Positions 49,210 through 59,803 of a DNA stretch of 64,000 nucleotides are shown in pieces. The notes below the pieces were generated by a model. That model was not told the DNA's origin and ran no database searches. It saw only the letters and a program-made list of their open reading frames with translations. How positions within the stretch are numbered: position 1 is the first letter of the stretch; each line of letters begins with the position of its first letter. The position numbers were made by a program, and so were the translations under genes. This stretch comes from Photobacterium toruni (GTDB lineage: Bacteria; Pseudomonadota; Gammaproteobacteria; Enterobacterales; Vibrionaceae), in the NCBI RefSeq assembly GCF_024529955.1, contig NZ_AP024854.1:868001-932000 (forward strand), written 5' to 3'.

Positions 49210-50256
49210 TTAGTGACCATAAGTGCGTGGACGCGTGTAATAATCAATGATAGGAACACATAAGTTAGCTAATAATACTGCAAATGCGACGCCATCAGGA
49301 AAACCACCCCAAGTACGAATGAGGTAGACCATTACGCCAATAAAAGCGCCAAAAATAAGGCGACCTTTTACTGTGGTGGAGGCGGTTACTGGATCGGTGG
49401 CAATAAAAAAGGCACCTAGCATGGTTGCACCAGAGAACATATGTAATAGCGGTGATGCGGCAACGCTTGGATCGATCACATGCATGACACTACTAATAAC
49501 CAGTAATGAGGTTAACATTGCAACGGGAATATGCCATTGAATAATACGTAATTTAAGTAGTAGTAAACCACCTAATAAGAAACCAATATTAACCCACTCC
49601 CAACCAATACCTGCGAGTGTGCCGTAGACTGGTTTTTTCATTGCTTCGGCAATTGTCATTCCAGTTTTTAAGGATGTTTTTAGGGTATCTAATGGGGTTG
49701 CCATTGTGTAGCCATCAACTGACATTTTGAGTTGTTGAATACTGAAACCATCTGGTGTGAATCCCGTAAATATCGCAGATAAACTATCCATAAATGTCAC
49801 AGGATTAGCACTTAAAGATGCAGGTGGTAACCATGTTGTCATTTGAACAGGGAATGAAATTAACAGTACAACATAAGCAACCATTGCAGGATTAAATAGG
49901 TTTTGTCCCATACCACCATAAAGGTGTTTTGCGACCACAATCGCAAAAAATACGCCAATAACGGTGATCCACCATGGTGCCAGTGGGGGAATTGAAATAC
50001 CAATTAACACACCTGTTAATAGTGCCGTATTATCACGTAAATAAGGCGCTAATGGACGCTGGCGTAATTTAAGTACAATTGCTTCAAATATAAGCGCACA
50101 AAGAGAGGCGAAAACAATTTGAATCAGTGTCCCCAACCCAAAAAAATAGCATTGAGCAATAACACCAAAAATCGCACATAAAATAACCGTACGCATGATT
50201 GCACTCGTACTACGACGATTATGTGCATGGGGTGAGCTGGCAATATTAAAAGCCAC
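49210..50256 (-). CDS. rnfD: Rnf complex subunit RnfD
   Basis: RnfD is a membrane flavoprotein homologous to NqrB. The 348-residue product has about ten hydrophobic segments. The covalent FMN attachment motif is probably DGYTMATPL, corresponding to the S/T-x-A-T site of the family. Other landmarks are [16 protein letters not shown] and [18 protein letters not shown]. It starts two bases after rnfC and ends two bases before rnfG (if the longer rnfG start is used), so the operon is tightly packed. Confidence 0.94.
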   Translation of the reverse strand: MAFNIASSPHAHNRRSTSAIMRTVILCAIFGVIAQCYFFGLGTLIQIVFASLCALIFEAIVLKLRQRPLAPYLRDNTALLTGVLIGISIPPLAPWWITVIGVFFAIVVAKHLYGGMGQNLFNPAMVAYVVLLISFPVQMTTWLPPASLSANPVTFMDSLSAIFTGFTPDGFSIQQLKMSVDGYTMATPLDTLKTSLKTGMTIAEAMKKPVYGTLAGIGWEWVNIGFLLGGLLLLKLRIIQWHIPVAMLTSLLVISSVMHVIDPSVAASPLLHMFSGATMLGAFFIATDPVTASTTVKGRLIFGAFIGVMVYLIRTWGGFPDGVAFAVLLANLCVPIIDYYTRPRTYGH

Positions 50257-50258
50257 GA

Positions 50259-52805
50259 TTATTCTTCCTCAATGTTAGATTGTACTTTATTGGCTTGCTG
50301 GGCTGCTTTACGGGCTTTCGCACGAGCAACGGCTGCTGCAACAGCGGCTTTTTTAGGATCCTCAGTCACAACGTTAGTGTTCACATCAGTTTCAGGCTTT
50401 GCATCCGTGGTTGTTTGAGTTTCACTATTTGATTGTGCCTGTTGGGCTGCTTTATGGGCTTTCGCACGAGCAACGGCTGCTGCAACAGCGGCTTTTTTAG
50501 GATCCTCAGTCACAACGTTAGTGTTCACATCAGTTTCAGGCTTTGCATCCGTGGTTGTTTGAGTCTCACTATTTGATTGTGCCTGTTGGGCTGCTTTACG
50601 GGCTTTCGCACGAGCAACGGCTGCTGCAACAGCGGCTTTTTTAGGATCCTCAGTCACAACGTTAGTGTTCACATCAGTTACAGGCTTTGCATCCGTGGTT
50701 GTTTGAGTTTCACTATTTGATTGTGTCTGTTGGGCTGCCTTACGGGCTTTAGCACGAGCAACGGCTGCTGCAACGGCTGCTTTTTTAGGATCAGCAGCAA
50801 CGTTAGTGTCTACTTGTGTTGTTGGCTCTGTCTCTGTCACAGGTTGTGTTTGTTGCGCGGCTTTACGAGCTTTCGCACGTGCAATGGCTGCTGCAACAGC
50901 GGCTTTTTTAGGATCAGCAGCAACGTTAGTGTCAACTTGTGTTGTTGTCTCTGTATCTGTCACAGGTTGTGTTTGTTGCGCTGCTTTACGGGCTTTTGCA
51001 CGTGCAATGGCTGCTGCAACAGCATCTTTTTTATCAGTTACTTGCTCAGCAGGTTGTTCCGTACCCGTTTGTAGCTGCATTAACTCAGCATGTTTGGCTG
51101 CTTTTTGCTCACGAGCTTGCAGCTTACGTTGTTTACGTAATGCCGCCATTTCGCTGTTATCTGGTACTGCATCTTCTGTTGATACTGAAGCTGCTTGTTT
51201 GGCTTTTGCTTTGGCAATAGCGGCAGCTACCGCTGGTTTTATTGCAGTTGGTACAGTTTCTTTCGATGCTGCTTGCTTGGCTTTAACACGGGCAATAGCT
51301 GCGGCTACTGCATCATCACCGCCAGATGTTGCCATGTGTTGACGACGATCAGTTGCAGCTTTAGCAAAACGATTTTCACGTTCAGCTTTATCACGCTCCA
51401 TACGCTGTTGCTTGGCTTCAAAACGTTGACGAGCACGTTCAGCACTCATTTCATCTTGTTTACGTTCCCAAATTTCAGCTTTAGCTTGGCGATAATATTG
51501 AACGAGTGGAATTTCACTTGGGCAGACATAAGCGCAAGCACCGCATTCAATACAATCACTTAAATTATATTGTTCACATTTTTCGTAATCTTTATCTTTT
51601 GCATACCATTGTAATTGTTGTGGTAACAATGACGATGGACAAACATCAGCACAAGCAGAACAACGAATACACGCCATTTCGTAAGTATGCAGCGGTAACT
51701 CTTTACGTTTAGGCGTTAAAATACAGTTAGTAATTTTGGTGATTGGTACATTGGCATGTGGCAATGTAAAGCCCATCAATGAACCACCGATAATGACTCG
51801 AGGATATTTCTTATCTGCTTTATAGCCAAACTTTTCCAGTAAATAAGCGATGGGGGTTCCTAGTAAAGCAAACACATTACCGCGTTGTTTAAAGGCTTCA
51901 CCTGTTAACGTAACTACACGCTCAATTAATGGTTCACCGTTAACAATCGCACGCTTAATTGCAAATGCAGTACCGATATTTTGCATAATAACCCCGATTG
52001 AGGTTGAACGCGCTTGACTTGGTACTTCTCGACCCGTTAAAAGTTTTACTAATTGTTTGGAGCTTCCAGATGGGTATTTGGTTGGAATAACACGAATAAT
52101 AATATTATCGTCTTCATTAACACAGGCTTCTAATGCCTTGATTGCCTCTGGTTTATTATCTTCAATACCAATTAAGGTTAATTTGGGCGCAATAATATGG
52201 CGTAAAATACGCACGCCTTCGATAACTTCATCAGCATAATCTTGCATCAGTCGATCATCGGCAGTGATATAAGGCTCACACTCAGCAGCATTGATTATTA
52301 GAATATCAACGTTACCTAAACCACCTTGTAGTTTGCGTGCAGTTGGAAAACCAGCGCCACCGAGACCTGCAATACCGGCAAGACGAATAATCTCTATCAA
52401 TTCTGCAGGATCACGATCTTGATAATCAGAGTGTTGCTTAACATGACACCAAGTATCTTGGTTATCTGTTGCTATTACGATACATAAATCGGTTAAGCCA
52501 GAAGGGTGAGCCGTTGTGCGTTGTTCTATGGCTGTGATCGTACCTGAACTCGGGGCATGAATGGGCACACACATTGCGATATCACCCTGTGTGAGTGGTT
52601 GGCCTTTTAGTACGTGGTCACCAATGTTGACAATAATATCACCACGAGAACCAATATGTTGTTTTAGTGGTAATACTAATTCCTGAGGAATACCAGCCAC
52701 TTTAATTGGCTGTTTATTCGATAATTTCTTGTTTTCCGCTGGATGAATACCGCCATGGAAATCCCATAGCTTACCTTGTTTAATTTGTTCAATAATCGAT
52801 AGCAT
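50259..52805 (-). CDS. rnfC: Rnf complex subunit RnfC with expanded C-terminal repeats
   Basis: RnfC is the peripheral, flavin- and NADH-interacting subunit of Rnf. Residues 1-440 form the conserved core: GLGGAGFPT (147-155) for nucleotide binding and two 4Fe-4S motifs (Cys379, 382, 385, 389 and Cys418, 421, 424, 428). After that a Lys/Arg/Glu-rich helix leads into an Ala/Lys-rich tail with two degenerate and six regular repeats of [22 protein letters not shown]. The tail brings the length to 848 residues, well above the roughly 440-450 of minimal RnfC. E. coli RsxC also has a repeat tail. Confidence 0.95.
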   Translation of the reverse strand: MLSIIEQIKQGKLWDFHGGIHPAENKKLSNKQPIKVAGIPQELVLPLKQHIGSRGDIIVNIGDHVLKGQPLTQGDIAMCVPIHAPSSGTITAIEQRTTAHPSGLTDLCIVIATDNQDTWCHVKQHSDYQDRDPAELIEIIRLAGIAGLGGAGFPTARKLQGGLGNVDILIINAAECEPYITADDRLMQDYADEVIEGVRILRHIIAPKLTLIGIEDNKPEAIKALEACVNEDDNIIIRVIPTKYPSGSSKQLVKLLTGREVPSQARSTSIGVIMQNIGTAFAIKRAIVNGEPLIERVVTLTGEAFKQRGNVFALLGTPIAYLLEKFGYKADKKYPRVIIGGSLMGFTLPHANVPITKITNCILTPKRKELPLHTYEMACIRCSACADVCPSSLLPQQLQWYAKDKDYEKCEQYNLSDCIECGACAYVCPSEIPLVQYYRQAKAEIWERKQDEMSAERARQRFEAKQQRMERDKAERENRFAKAATDRRQHMATSGGDDAVAAAIARVKAKQAASKETVPTAIKPAVAAAIAKAKAKQAASVSTEDAVPDNSEMAALRKQRKLQAREQKAAKHAELMQLQTGTEQPAEQVTDKKDAVAAAIARAKARKAAQQTQPVTDTETTTQVDTNVAADPKKAAVAAAIARAKARKAAQQTQPVTETEPTTQVDTNVAADPKKAAVAAAVARAKARKAAQQTQSNSETQTTTDAKPVTDVNTNVVTEDPKKAAVAAAVARAKARKAAQQAQSNSETQTTTDAKPETDVNTNVVTEDPKKAAVAAAVARAKAHKAAQQAQSNSETQTTTDAKPETDVNTNVVTEDPKKAAVAAAVARAKARKAAQQANKVQSNIEEE
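50286..51035 (-). repeat. Tandem repeats inside rnfC (144-bp and 123-bp periods)
   Basis: Unit starts on the plus strand at 50301, 50445, 50589 and 50733 are 144 bases apart, then 50856 and 50979 follow at 123 bases. These encode 48- and 41-residue units. The 144-bp units differ at only a few bases, which points to recent duplication. All units keep the reading frame. Confidence 0.92.
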
Positions 52806-52807
52806 GA

Positions 52808-53392
52808 CTATGGCTTAACCTTTTCTGCATTCGCTGTCGCAGCAATATTAACAACCGGTATTTGGTTGAGTTGCCATTTCCAGTTATCAGGTGTTTCTTT
52901 AACTGGGTTCATTTCAATACAGTCTGTAGGACAAGGAGAAACACAAAGGTCACAGCCTGTACATTCGTCTTTTATTACCGTATGTATTGCTTTAGTACCG
53001 CCGACAATGGCATCAACTGGACATGCCTGAATGCACTTGGTACACCCAATACACATATCTTCATGAATAAAAGCAACTTTTTTAATACTACTTGCCACTT
53101 CATTTGAGGCTTGAGGTACTTCGACACCCATAAGGTCGGCAAGTTTTTCAATTGTTGCTTGGCCACCAGGGGGGCATTTATTAATGACTTCGCCATTAGC
53201 TATTGCTTCAGCGTAAGGACGGCAGCCAGGAAAACCACATTGACCACATTGTGTTTGCGGTAAAATAGCATCAATTTGTTCTACAATCGGATCTGCTTCA
53301 ACTTTGAAGCGCACTGAAGCAAAACCTAAAATAATACCAAATATTGCAGCTAAAACAGCGATAACAATGGCAGCAATTAAGATTCCGCTCAT
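52808..53392 (-). CDS. rnfB: Rnf complex subunit RnfB
   Basis: RnfB is the electron-input iron-sulfur subunit. The 194-residue product has an N-terminal membrane helix (about residues 3-26), a 4Fe-4S domain ([12 protein letters not shown] with a later CPPGG), and a two-cluster ferredoxin domain ([12 protein letters not shown] and [12 protein letters not shown]). Its start overlaps the rnfA stop by one base. It lies two bases before rnfC. Confidence 0.96.
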   Translation of the reverse strand: MSGILIAAIVIAVLAAIFGIILGFASVRFKVEADPIVEQIDAILPQTQCGQCGFPGCRPYAEAIANGEVINKCPPGGQATIEKLADLMGVEVPQASNEVASSIKKVAFIHEDMCIGCTKCIQACPVDAIVGGTKAIHTVIKDECTGCDLCVSPCPTDCIEMNPVKETPDNWKWQLNQIPVVNIAATANAEKVKP

Positions 53393-53973
53393 TACAATTT
53401 CACCAATCCAGTAAAGCCCATAAAGGCAAGAGACATAAGGCCTGCAGTGATCATTGCGATTGAAGCGCCTTTAAACGGTGCTGGCACATCTGCTGCTGCA
53501 ATACGCTCACGCATAGAAGCAAACAATACTAATACCAATGAGAAACCCACTGCTGCACCAAAGCCATAAATAACAGATTGAATGAAGTTATGGTGCTCAT
53601 TGGTATTTAATAAAGCAACACCTAATACGGCACAGTTGGTTGTGATTAATGGTAGAAAAATACCTAACAAACGGTAAAGGGTTGGGCTAGTTTTATGGAC
53701 TACCATTTCGGTAAATTGCACTACAACGGCAATTACAAGTATAAAACTAAGTGTACGTAAGTATTGGATACCTAGTGGTTCCAAGATATAGGTTTCAACA
53801 AGATACGCACACACAGAAGCTAGCGTCAGCACGAATGTTGTCGCTAAGCCCATACCGATAGCGGTTTCTAGTTTCTTAGATACACCCATAAAAGGACATA
53901 AACCTAAGAATTTAACGAGTACAAAGTTGTTAACCAACACAGTCCCGATCAGGAGTAAAAGGTATTCAGTCAT
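53392..53973 (-). CDS. rnfA: Rnf complex subunit RnfA
   Basis: RnfA is a six-span inner-membrane subunit homologous to RnfE and NqrE. The 193-residue product has the same length as E. coli RsxA, with [17 protein letters not shown] and [16 protein letters not shown] as the inverted-repeat motifs. The start at 53973 matches the family N-terminus ([10 protein letters not shown]); the in-frame codons before it are not supported. It leads the rnfABCDGE operon. Rnf couples electron flow between ferredoxin and NAD to ion movement; in enterobacteria the complex also keeps SoxR reduced. Confidence 0.96.
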   Translation of the reverse strand: MTEYLLLLIGTVLVNNFVLVKFLGLCPFMGVSKKLETAIGMGLATTFVLTLASVCAYLVETYILEPLGIQYLRTLSFILVIAVVVQFTEMVVHKTSPTLYRLLGIFLPLITTNCAVLGVALLNTNEHHNFIQSVIYGFGAAVGFSLVLVLFASMRERIAAADVPAPFKGASIAMITAGLMSLAFMGFTGLVKL

Positions 53974-54380
53974 ACCGAGTTCATTATCATTGCAAGAGAT
54001 CTTCACATTATCTGATTTTGTGAGCCCTATAACAACTCCCGAAGGGTAGGGTTTTATCTATTAATCGTCTTAAATTTGAGTAGTTACTTGAAATATAAGC
54101 TTTTAGTTAAATGAAATTCTTCTTTAAAGCTTACTTGATGATAATTTATTGTTGGATTGGTGTTTTTATTTTGGAACTAAATAGTATTTTTAGTGTTTTT
54201 ATTGGTGAGAAAATTGCTAACTATTATGAAAATATAGATATTTCCCATTATTGTTTTTGTAATTTGTGATTGTGACGGTTGTAAAGTTAGGCAATTCTGC
54301 GTTTGATATAACTGCGTTTAATATAAATAGTGTTCGTGATTGCACGTATAACGAATAAACATAAGCTATAGGATGGAACA
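53974..54380. promoter_or_regulatory. rnfA-pepE divergent intergenic region
   Basis: About 400 bases hold no gene. On the rnfA side a GC-richer patch near 54025-54055 can fold as nested CCC/GGG hairpins and might be a transcript leader structure. The rest is AT-rich and should contain both promoters. I see no clear FNR or SoxR site. Confidence 0.35.
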
Positions 54381-55118
54381 ATGGATATTTTATTACTTAG
54401 TAATGGTAAAATTGCTGGTAACACCCATGTAATGGAATTTGCTGCTGATGCAATTATTGATCAAGTTAAGCGTACAGGAGCGAAGCATTTTGTCGTGATC
54501 CCATATGCTGTTATTCGTTCAAGTCATGATGATCGTGTCGCATTAGTTCAAGCAACGTTTGATAAACTGGGGTTAGATTGTATTGCAACGGGTTTGCACC
54601 GTGCAGAAGATCCAGTAACTGCGATTGAACAAGCTGATGGTATTATTGTTAGTGGCGGTAATACGTGGGTGTTAAATAAAACCTTACACGATTTAGGCTT
54701 AGTCGGCCCAATCCGTAAAGCAGTATTAAAGCAAGGTAAAGCTTATATTGGCTGGAGTGCTGGTACAAATATTGGTTGCCCAACAATTCGCACCACTAAT
54801 GATATGCCAATTGTTACTGGAGCTATTTTATCTTCATTGAATTTTGTGCCTTTCCAGATTAATCCTCATTACTTAGAAGCATCAGTTGAAGGCCATATGG
54901 GTGAGACTCGTGATGAGCGTATTCAAGAGTTTCTTGAAGTAAATAAGCATGAGCCAGTAATAGGTATTCCAGAAGGTACATGGTTAGCAGTAATGGATAA
55001 TAAAATTAGTTACCATGCCGCTAATGGTAAGCCATTAAAATTCTTTAGCTATGGTAATGAGCCAGTTTATTATCAAGCGGGTGATGATGTGCAATTTTTA
55101 ATGGATCTTAATTACTAA
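54381..55118 (+). CDS. pepE: Dipeptidase E (aspartyl dipeptidase, peptidase S51)
   Basis: PepE hydrolyses dipeptides with N-terminal aspartate. The 245-residue cytoplasmic protein has the nucleophile Ser126 in the elbow GWSAGTN, the preceding SGGNTWVLN segment, and NPHYLEAS with a likely catalytic His. A GGATGGAAC ribosome-binding site precedes the ATG. It is slightly longer than the E. coli enzyme and stands alone between terminator and promoter regions. Confidence 0.94.
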   Translation: MDILLLSNGKIAGNTHVMEFAADAIIDQVKRTGAKHFVVIPYAVIRSSHDDRVALVQATFDKLGLDCIATGLHRAEDPVTAIEQADGIIVSGGNTWVLNKTLHDLGLVGPIRKAVLKQGKAYIGWSAGTNIGCPTIRTTNDMPIVTGAILSSLNFVPFQINPHYLEASVEGHMGETRDERIQEFLEVNKHEPVIGIPEGTWLAVMDNKISYHAANGKPLKFFSYGNEPVYYQAGDDVQFLMDLNY

Positions 55119-55150
55119 TATTATTGCAGTTAGTGTTAAGAGCAAATAAG

Positions 55151-55178
55151 AAGCTAGCCATTTAGGTTAGCTTTTTTT
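55151..55178 (+). terminator. pepE terminator
   Basis: AAGCTAGCC and GGTTAGCTT pair with one mismatch around ATTTA and are followed by seven Ts. Confidence 0.75.
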
Positions 55179-55236
55179 ATACATTATAAAAAAGACTTGA
55201 TTTTTAAGAAGTGCCTAATGGCTTGGGTTGTTAGTG

Positions 55237-55261
55237 GTTGTCCACAATTTCTGTGGATAAC
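55237..55261. promoter_or_regulatory. Facing pair of DnaA boxes upstream of uvrB
   Basis: GTTGTCCACA and TGTGGATAAC face each other across five bases. The right half is a perfect DnaA box (TTATCCACA) and the left differs at one base. The site lies about 330 bases before uvrB. E. coli uvrB also has a DnaA-box-bearing upstream region, so a conserved DnaA link is plausible. Confidence 0.7.
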
Positions 55262-55592
55262 TATGTTGATATGGATCGGCGTTTTTATGGTTGTTGATAA
55301 ATATTAAAAGATAATATTAACGGTAACAGTAATGATTATAAGGAATAATTAAAAAAACAAATAGAGTCACATGATTAAAAATGAAGCAATGTAAATAGGC
55401 ATAAAAGAATACTCAAAATCATTATTGTTGTACAAGCAGTGGATGCTATTTCCCTTATAAGTTTATATCAATCTGATGATGCTGTTATATGCGATATGCC
55501 ATTATGTATCCTCGAACTTACTCAAACCAGTATTGACATTATTGGGAGGGTGCTCACAATGATACTCAGTATTGTTATTACAGGTAGATGTA

Positions 55593-57620
55593 ATGAGTAA
55601 GCTGTTCAGTCTTGTATCTGATTATTCACCCGCGGGGGATCAACCCACAGCCATAGCACAATTAATGGATGGGCTTGATTCTGGTCTTGCGCAGCAAACG
55701 TTACTCGGGGTTACGGGTTCTGGTAAAACCTTTACGATAGCCAATGTCATTGCGCAAGCTAATCGTCCAACGCTTATTATGGCACCCAATAAAACTTTAG
55801 CTGCCCAATTATATGGTGAAATGAGAGATTTCTTTCCCGATAATGCGGTTGAATATTTTGTTTCCTATTATGATTATTATCAACCTGAAGCTTATGTGCC
55901 AACAACCGATACTTTTATTGAAAAAGATGCATCGGTCAATGCTCATATTGAACAGATGCGGTTATCTGCAACTAAAGCATTAATGGAGCGGCGTGATGTT
56001 ATTATTATTGCTTCAGTTTCCGCTATTTATGGCTTAGGCGATCCTGAATCTTATTTAAAAATGATGTTACATGTACGTCGTGGTGATGTACTTAATCAAC
56101 GTGATATTCTGCGTCGTTTAGCTGAGTTGCAATATAAACGTAATGATGCTGTCTTTGAGCGCGGTACGTTTCGTGTTCGAGGGGAGGTGATTGATATATT
56201 CCCAGCAGAATCAGAAAAAGAAGCCATTCGGTTGGAATTATTTGATGATGAAGTCGAGGTTATTTCATCCTTTGACCCTCTTACTGGCGCTATTCTTCAA
56301 CGTGATTTAGCCCGGACAACAATTTATCCCAAAACGCACTATGTAACTCCAAGAGAGAAAATTCTAGAAGCTATTGAAGGGATTAAACTTGAGTTAACTC
56401 AGCGAAAGCAACAATTGTTAGATAATAATAAATTAGTTGAAGAACAACGCATTTCGCAGCGAACGCAATTTGATATTGAAATGATGAATGAACTTGGTTT
56501 TTGTTCTGGTATCGAAAATTATTCACGTTATCTAAGTGGGCGAACAGAGGGTGAGCCGCCACCTACATTGTTTGATTATCTTCCTGCTGATGGTTTATTA
56601 ATTATTGATGAATCACACGTCACTGTTTCTCAAATTGGTGCCATGTTCCGTGGTGATCGGTCTCGTAAAGAAAATCTGGTTGAATATGGGTTTCGATTAC
56701 CTTCAGCTCTTGATAATCGACCAATGAAATTTGAGGAGTTTGAATCTTTAGCCCCACAAACTATCTATGTTTCGGCAACACCCGGTGCTTATGAAATTGA
56801 AAAGTCAGGTGGTGATATTGCAGAGCAAGTGGTACGTCCGACAGGTTTGCTTGATCCTGAAATAGAAGTTCGACCTGTAGCAACACAAGTTGATGATTTA
56901 CTTTCTGAAATTCGCATACGCTCAGCTAAAAAAGAGCGAGTATTAGTAACGACATTGACCAAGCGAATGTCAGAAGATCTTACTGAATATCTTACTGAGC
57001 ATGGGGTGAAAGTACGTTACCTTCACTCCGATATCGATACCGTTGAACGGGTCGAGATTATTCGTGATTTACGTTTGGGTAAATTTGATGTGTTAGTGGG
57101 TATTAACTTATTGCGGGAAGGATTAGATATTCCCGAAGTTTCTTTAGTGGCTATTTTGGATGCGGATAAAGAAGGTTTTTTACGCTCAGAACGATCACTT
57201 ATTCAAACCATGGGACGCGCAGCACGTAATATTGAGGGTAAAGCTATTTTATATGGTGATCGTATTACAGGCTCAATGGAACGCGCAATTAATGAAACTC
57301 AACGACGACGCGAAAAGCAAATAATTTATAATTTAGAACATAATATTATTCCTCAAAAATTGAATAAGAAAATTGGTGATTTATTAGAATTAGGCGCACC
57401 AAGTGGACGTACTAAATCAAGAAATAAAGCCGCTGATTTACATAAAGTAGCCGAATCAAAAGGCATATATACAGTATTAACTCCGCAACAATTAGAGCTT
57501 GAAATTCAACGGTTAGAAAAACAGATGTATGACTTCGCTCAAAATTTAGAATTTGAGCAAGCTGCAAATACGCGTGACAAAATCCATCAATTAAGACAGC
57601 AATTTATTGCAAATAGCTAA
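55593..57620 (+). CDS. uvrB: UvrABC system protein B
   Basis: UvrB verifies DNA damage and loads UvrC in nucleotide excision repair. The 675-residue protein has the P-loop GVTGSGKT (39-46), the beta-hairpin segment [12 protein letters not shown], the DESH box, helicase motifs through QTMGRAARN, and the C-terminal UVR domain that contacts UvrC. The start at 55593 matches the family ([18 protein letters not shown]). The upstream 470 bases contain no CTGT-N8-ACAG LexA site that I can find. The gene converges on qrr1. Confidence 0.98.
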   Translation: MSKLFSLVSDYSPAGDQPTAIAQLMDGLDSGLAQQTLLGVTGSGKTFTIANVIAQANRPTLIMAPNKTLAAQLYGEMRDFFPDNAVEYFVSYYDYYQPEAYVPTTDTFIEKDASVNAHIEQMRLSATKALMERRDVIIIASVSAIYGLGDPESYLKMMLHVRRGDVLNQRDILRRLAELQYKRNDAVFERGTFRVRGEVIDIFPAESEKEAIRLELFDDEVEVISSFDPLTGAILQRDLARTTIYPKTHYVTPREKILEAIEGIKLELTQRKQQLLDNNKLVEEQRISQRTQFDIEMMNELGFCSGIENYSRYLSGRTEGEPPPTLFDYLPADGLLIIDESHVTVSQIGAMFRGDRSRKENLVEYGFRLPSALDNRPMKFEEFESLAPQTIYVSATPGAYEIEKSGGDIAEQVVRPTGLLDPEIEVRPVATQVDDLLSEIRIRSAKKERVLVTTLTKRMSEDLTEYLTEHGVKVRYLHSDIDTVERVEIIRDLRLGKFDVLVGINLLREGLDIPEVSLVAILDADKEGFLRSERSLIQTMGRAARNIEGKAILYGDRITGSMERAINETQRRREKQIIYNLEHNIIPQKLNKKIGDLLELGAPSGRTKSRNKAADLHKVAESKGIYTVLTPQQLELEIQRLEKQMYDFAQNLEFEQAANTRDKIHQLRQQFIANS

Positions 57621-57649
57621 TAATAAATTTTTCTCATATTTTTGAGATA

Positions 57650-57752
57650 AAAAAAAAGCCAGCCGAGAAATATTTTCGGTTGGCTTCATTGTTACGTGAA
57701 AAAAATTCACTAACAACGTCAGTTGGCTAGGTTGACCCCTAAGATAAGAGTC
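57650..57752 (-). ncRNA. qrr1: Qrr1 quorum-sensing small RNA
   Basis: On the reverse strand a transcript of about 103 bases begins with GACTC, contains the conserved target-pairing core AGCCAACTGACGTTGTTAG, and ends in a strong AGCCAACCGA/TCGGCTGGCT-type stem with a T-run. This is the Qrr family layout. Qrr RNAs are Hfq-dependent and, at low cell density, repress the LuxR/HapR/LitR master regulator and activate AphA. The position between uvrB and luxO, divergent from luxO, is the known location of qrr1. Ends are inferred from the promoter and terminator. Confidence 0.95.
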
Positions 57753-57763
57753 GCAGTCTATTT

Positions 57764-57779
57764 TGCATTCATCGTGCCA
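57764..57779 (-). promoter_or_regulatory. Sigma-54 promoter of qrr1
   Basis: TGGCAC-N5-ATGCA keeps the essential GG and GC ten bases apart and matches the sigma-54 consensus TGGCAC-N5-TTGCW. The GC sits about 12 bases before the expected Qrr1 start at 57752-57753. LuxO, encoded next door, is the expected activator. Confidence 0.92.
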
Positions 57780-57872
57780 ACTTTTTTATATGACATATAA
57801 GGCTTTTTGTGTGTGTTTATTACTTATTGTTGCTTTTATTTGTCGTTTTAGTCATGCATAAAAAGAATAAAT

Positions 57873-57885
57873 TCGCAAAATGCAA
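57873..57885. promoter_or_regulatory. Candidate LuxO-binding site
   Basis: TCGCAAAATGCAA matches the described LuxO site TTGCAWWWTGCAA at all but one position. It lies about 125 bases upstream of the qrr1 start, right for a sigma-54 enhancer, and about 110 bases before luxO. A weaker half-site (ATGCAAT) follows at about 57892-57898. Confidence 0.72.
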
Positions 57886-57992
57886 ACCATTATGCAATTA
57901 GATCGGGCATAATATAAATAATGCAAATTTAGGAGCCCAGTTTCTATTGTATTGATTACAATTAGGGTAAGGAGTTCGTTTTTGGAGGAGCG

Positions 57993-59444
57993 ATGGAAAG
58001 CATTACACGACAACGTCAAGTATTAATGGTTGAAGATACCGCGTCAGTGGCTGCCTTGTATAAATCTTACTTAAATCCGCTCGGACTCAATGTAAGTATT
58101 GTAGGAACAGGGAAAGAAGCTCTGAGCTTTATTAATGAAACTATTCCAGATTTAATTTTACTCGATCTTCGTTTACCTGATATGACAGGAATGGAAGTTT
58201 TGCAGTTAGTTCGACAAGATCATAGTCATATTCCTGTTGTTATTATGACGGCCCACGGATCAATAGATATTGCCGTTGATGCTATTCGGCAGGGGGCTCA
58301 AGATTTTCTTATTAAGCCTTGCGAAGCTGATCGATTACGAATAACAGTAAATAATGTCTTTAAAGATAAAACAGAGTCATTGTCAGATGCGGCATCAAAA
58401 CAAGCTGATGGTGCTCAATATCAAGGATTTATTGGTAATAGTTTGCCCATGCAAGCTGTGTATCGTGTGATTGAATCGGCAGCATCAAGTAAAGCAACTG
58501 TTTTTATCATGGGGGAAAGTGGAACAGGTAAAGAAGTCTGTGCTGAAGCTATTCATGCTGCAAGTCCAAGGCATGATAAACCGTTTATTGCTTTAAATTG
58601 TGCCGCTATTCCTAAAGAGCTTATTGAAAGTGAATTATTTGGCCATGTAAAAGGTGCATTTACAGGGGCATCGACGGAGCGTCAAGGTGCAGTAGAAATC
58701 GCTCATAATGGAACATTAATGTTAGATGAGCTTTGTGAAATGGATTTAGATTTACAAAGCAAATTATTGCGTTTTATTCAAACGGGAACTTACCAAAAAG
58801 TAGGCTCGTCAAAAACGTGCCATGTTGATGTTCGTTTTGTGTGTGCAACCAATAAAAATCCATGGCAAGAAGTACAAGAAGGGCGTTTTCGAGAAGATCT
58901 TTACTATCGTCTACATGTTATACCTATTACGTTACCGCCTTTACGTGATCGTGGTGATGATGTTATTGAAATTGCTCATGCATTGCTTGGATTAATGTCG
59001 TTGGAAGAGGGCAAAGATTTTAGCCGTTTTTCAACGGAAGTTTTACAGTTATTCAAATCTTACTCTTGGCCTGGTAATGTTCGTGAATTACAAAATATTA
59101 TTCGTAATATTGTTGTGTTAAATACTGCCGAAGAAGTAGCTAAAGAAATGGTTCCCCCTCCGATAAATGCCATTGTTGGTGCAGATATTGCAGCACCAAA
59201 GACAATTTATCCACAATTAAATACATTAACATCAACAACGATGAATTCATCATTTGTCGATGATATACAAAAAGACAAGATTGAGCCTCTTTGGATAGTA
59301 GAAAAACGTGCTATTCAATGGGCGATTGATGCTTGTGACGGTAATATTCCTCGAGCGGCTGGATTATTAGAAGTGAGTCCATCGACCATTTATCGTAAAT
59401 TACAAACTTGGCAAGAGACTGTGGGTAGTCAGGAGATTGATTAA
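57993..59444 (+). CDS. luxO: Quorum-sensing sigma-54 response regulator LuxO
   Basis: LuxO is phosphorylated through LuxU at low cell density and then activates sigma-54 transcription of Qrr RNAs. The 483-residue protein has a receiver domain (phosphoacceptor Asp58 in LLDLRLPD, acidic pair Glu14-Asp15), an AAA+ domain (Walker A GESGTGKE at 174-181, sigma-54 contact GAFTGA at 221-226), and a Fis-type helix-turn-helix at the end ([18 protein letters not shown]). A strong GGAGGAG precedes the ATG. Its stop overlaps the luxU start by one base. Confidence 0.97.
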   Translation: MESITRQRQVLMVEDTASVAALYKSYLNPLGLNVSIVGTGKEALSFINETIPDLILLDLRLPDMTGMEVLQLVRQDHSHIPVVIMTAHGSIDIAVDAIRQGAQDFLIKPCEADRLRITVNNVFKDKTESLSDAASKQADGAQYQGFIGNSLPMQAVYRVIESAASSKATVFIMGESGTGKEVCAEAIHAASPRHDKPFIALNCAAIPKELIESELFGHVKGAFTGASTERQGAVEIAHNGTLMLDELCEMDLDLQSKLLRFIQTGTYQKVGSSKTCHVDVRFVCATNKNPWQEVQEGRFREDLYYRLHVIPITLPPLRDRGDDVIEIAHALLGLMSLEEGKDFSRFSTEVLQLFKSYSWPGNVRELQNIIRNIVVLNTAEEVAKEMVPPPINAIVGADIAAPKTIYPQLNTLTSTTMNSSFVDDIQKDKIEPLWIVEKRAIQWAIDACDGNIPRAAGLLEVSPSTIYRKLQTWQETVGSQEID

Positions 59445-59803
59445 TGGTAACGAATATTAATGCTGAAACATTAAAAAGATTAGCAGATGAAGTCGGTGAT
59501 GAAACTGTCGTGGTACTGCTGAATGTGTTTAGTGATGAGCTTGAACAATATTTACAAAAGCTATCAAATCAACCATCAGTAAATCAAATTGGTGAAATTA
59601 GTCATGCTATTAAAAGTAGTGCGGCAAGTTTTGGCGCTGATGATTTAGCATTAATGGCACAGGAATGCGAATCTCGTGTCAGACAAGGACAAAATGATTG
59701 GATGATTGACCATTTGCCACAATTTAGACAAATGGTCGAAGGAATGGCTGTTAAATATAAACAACTAGCAGGAAGCAATGAGTCTATCAATCGCATGCTT
59801 TAG
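59444..59803 (+). CDS. luxU: Phosphorelay protein LuxU
   Basis: LuxU is a single-domain histidine phosphotransfer protein passing phosphate from the hybrid quorum-sensing kinases to LuxO. The 119-residue product has the HPt signature around His54 (EISHAIKSSAASFGAD). It starts within the luxO stop (TAATG), so the two are co-translated. Its last 39 bases overlap the 3' end of the convergent YvcK-like gene. No sensor kinase gene lies in this window. Confidence 0.95.
   Translation: MVTNINAETLKRLADEVGDETVVVLLNVFSDELEQYLQKLSNQPSVNQIGEISHAIKSSAASFGADDLALMAQECESRVRQGQNDWMIDHLPQFRQMVEGMAVKYKQLAGSNESINRML

Noticed and set aside
50286..51035. Regular repeats that could suggest a CRISPR array
   Set aside because: The 144/123-bp units are protein-coding, in frame, and lack short repeats separated by unique spacers.
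50721..51342. Open frames on the plus strand encoding Cys- and Ala-rich proteins
   Set aside because: They are antisense shadows of the rnfC tandem repeats. The real gene on the other strand has full-length conserved domains and the frames lack independent support.
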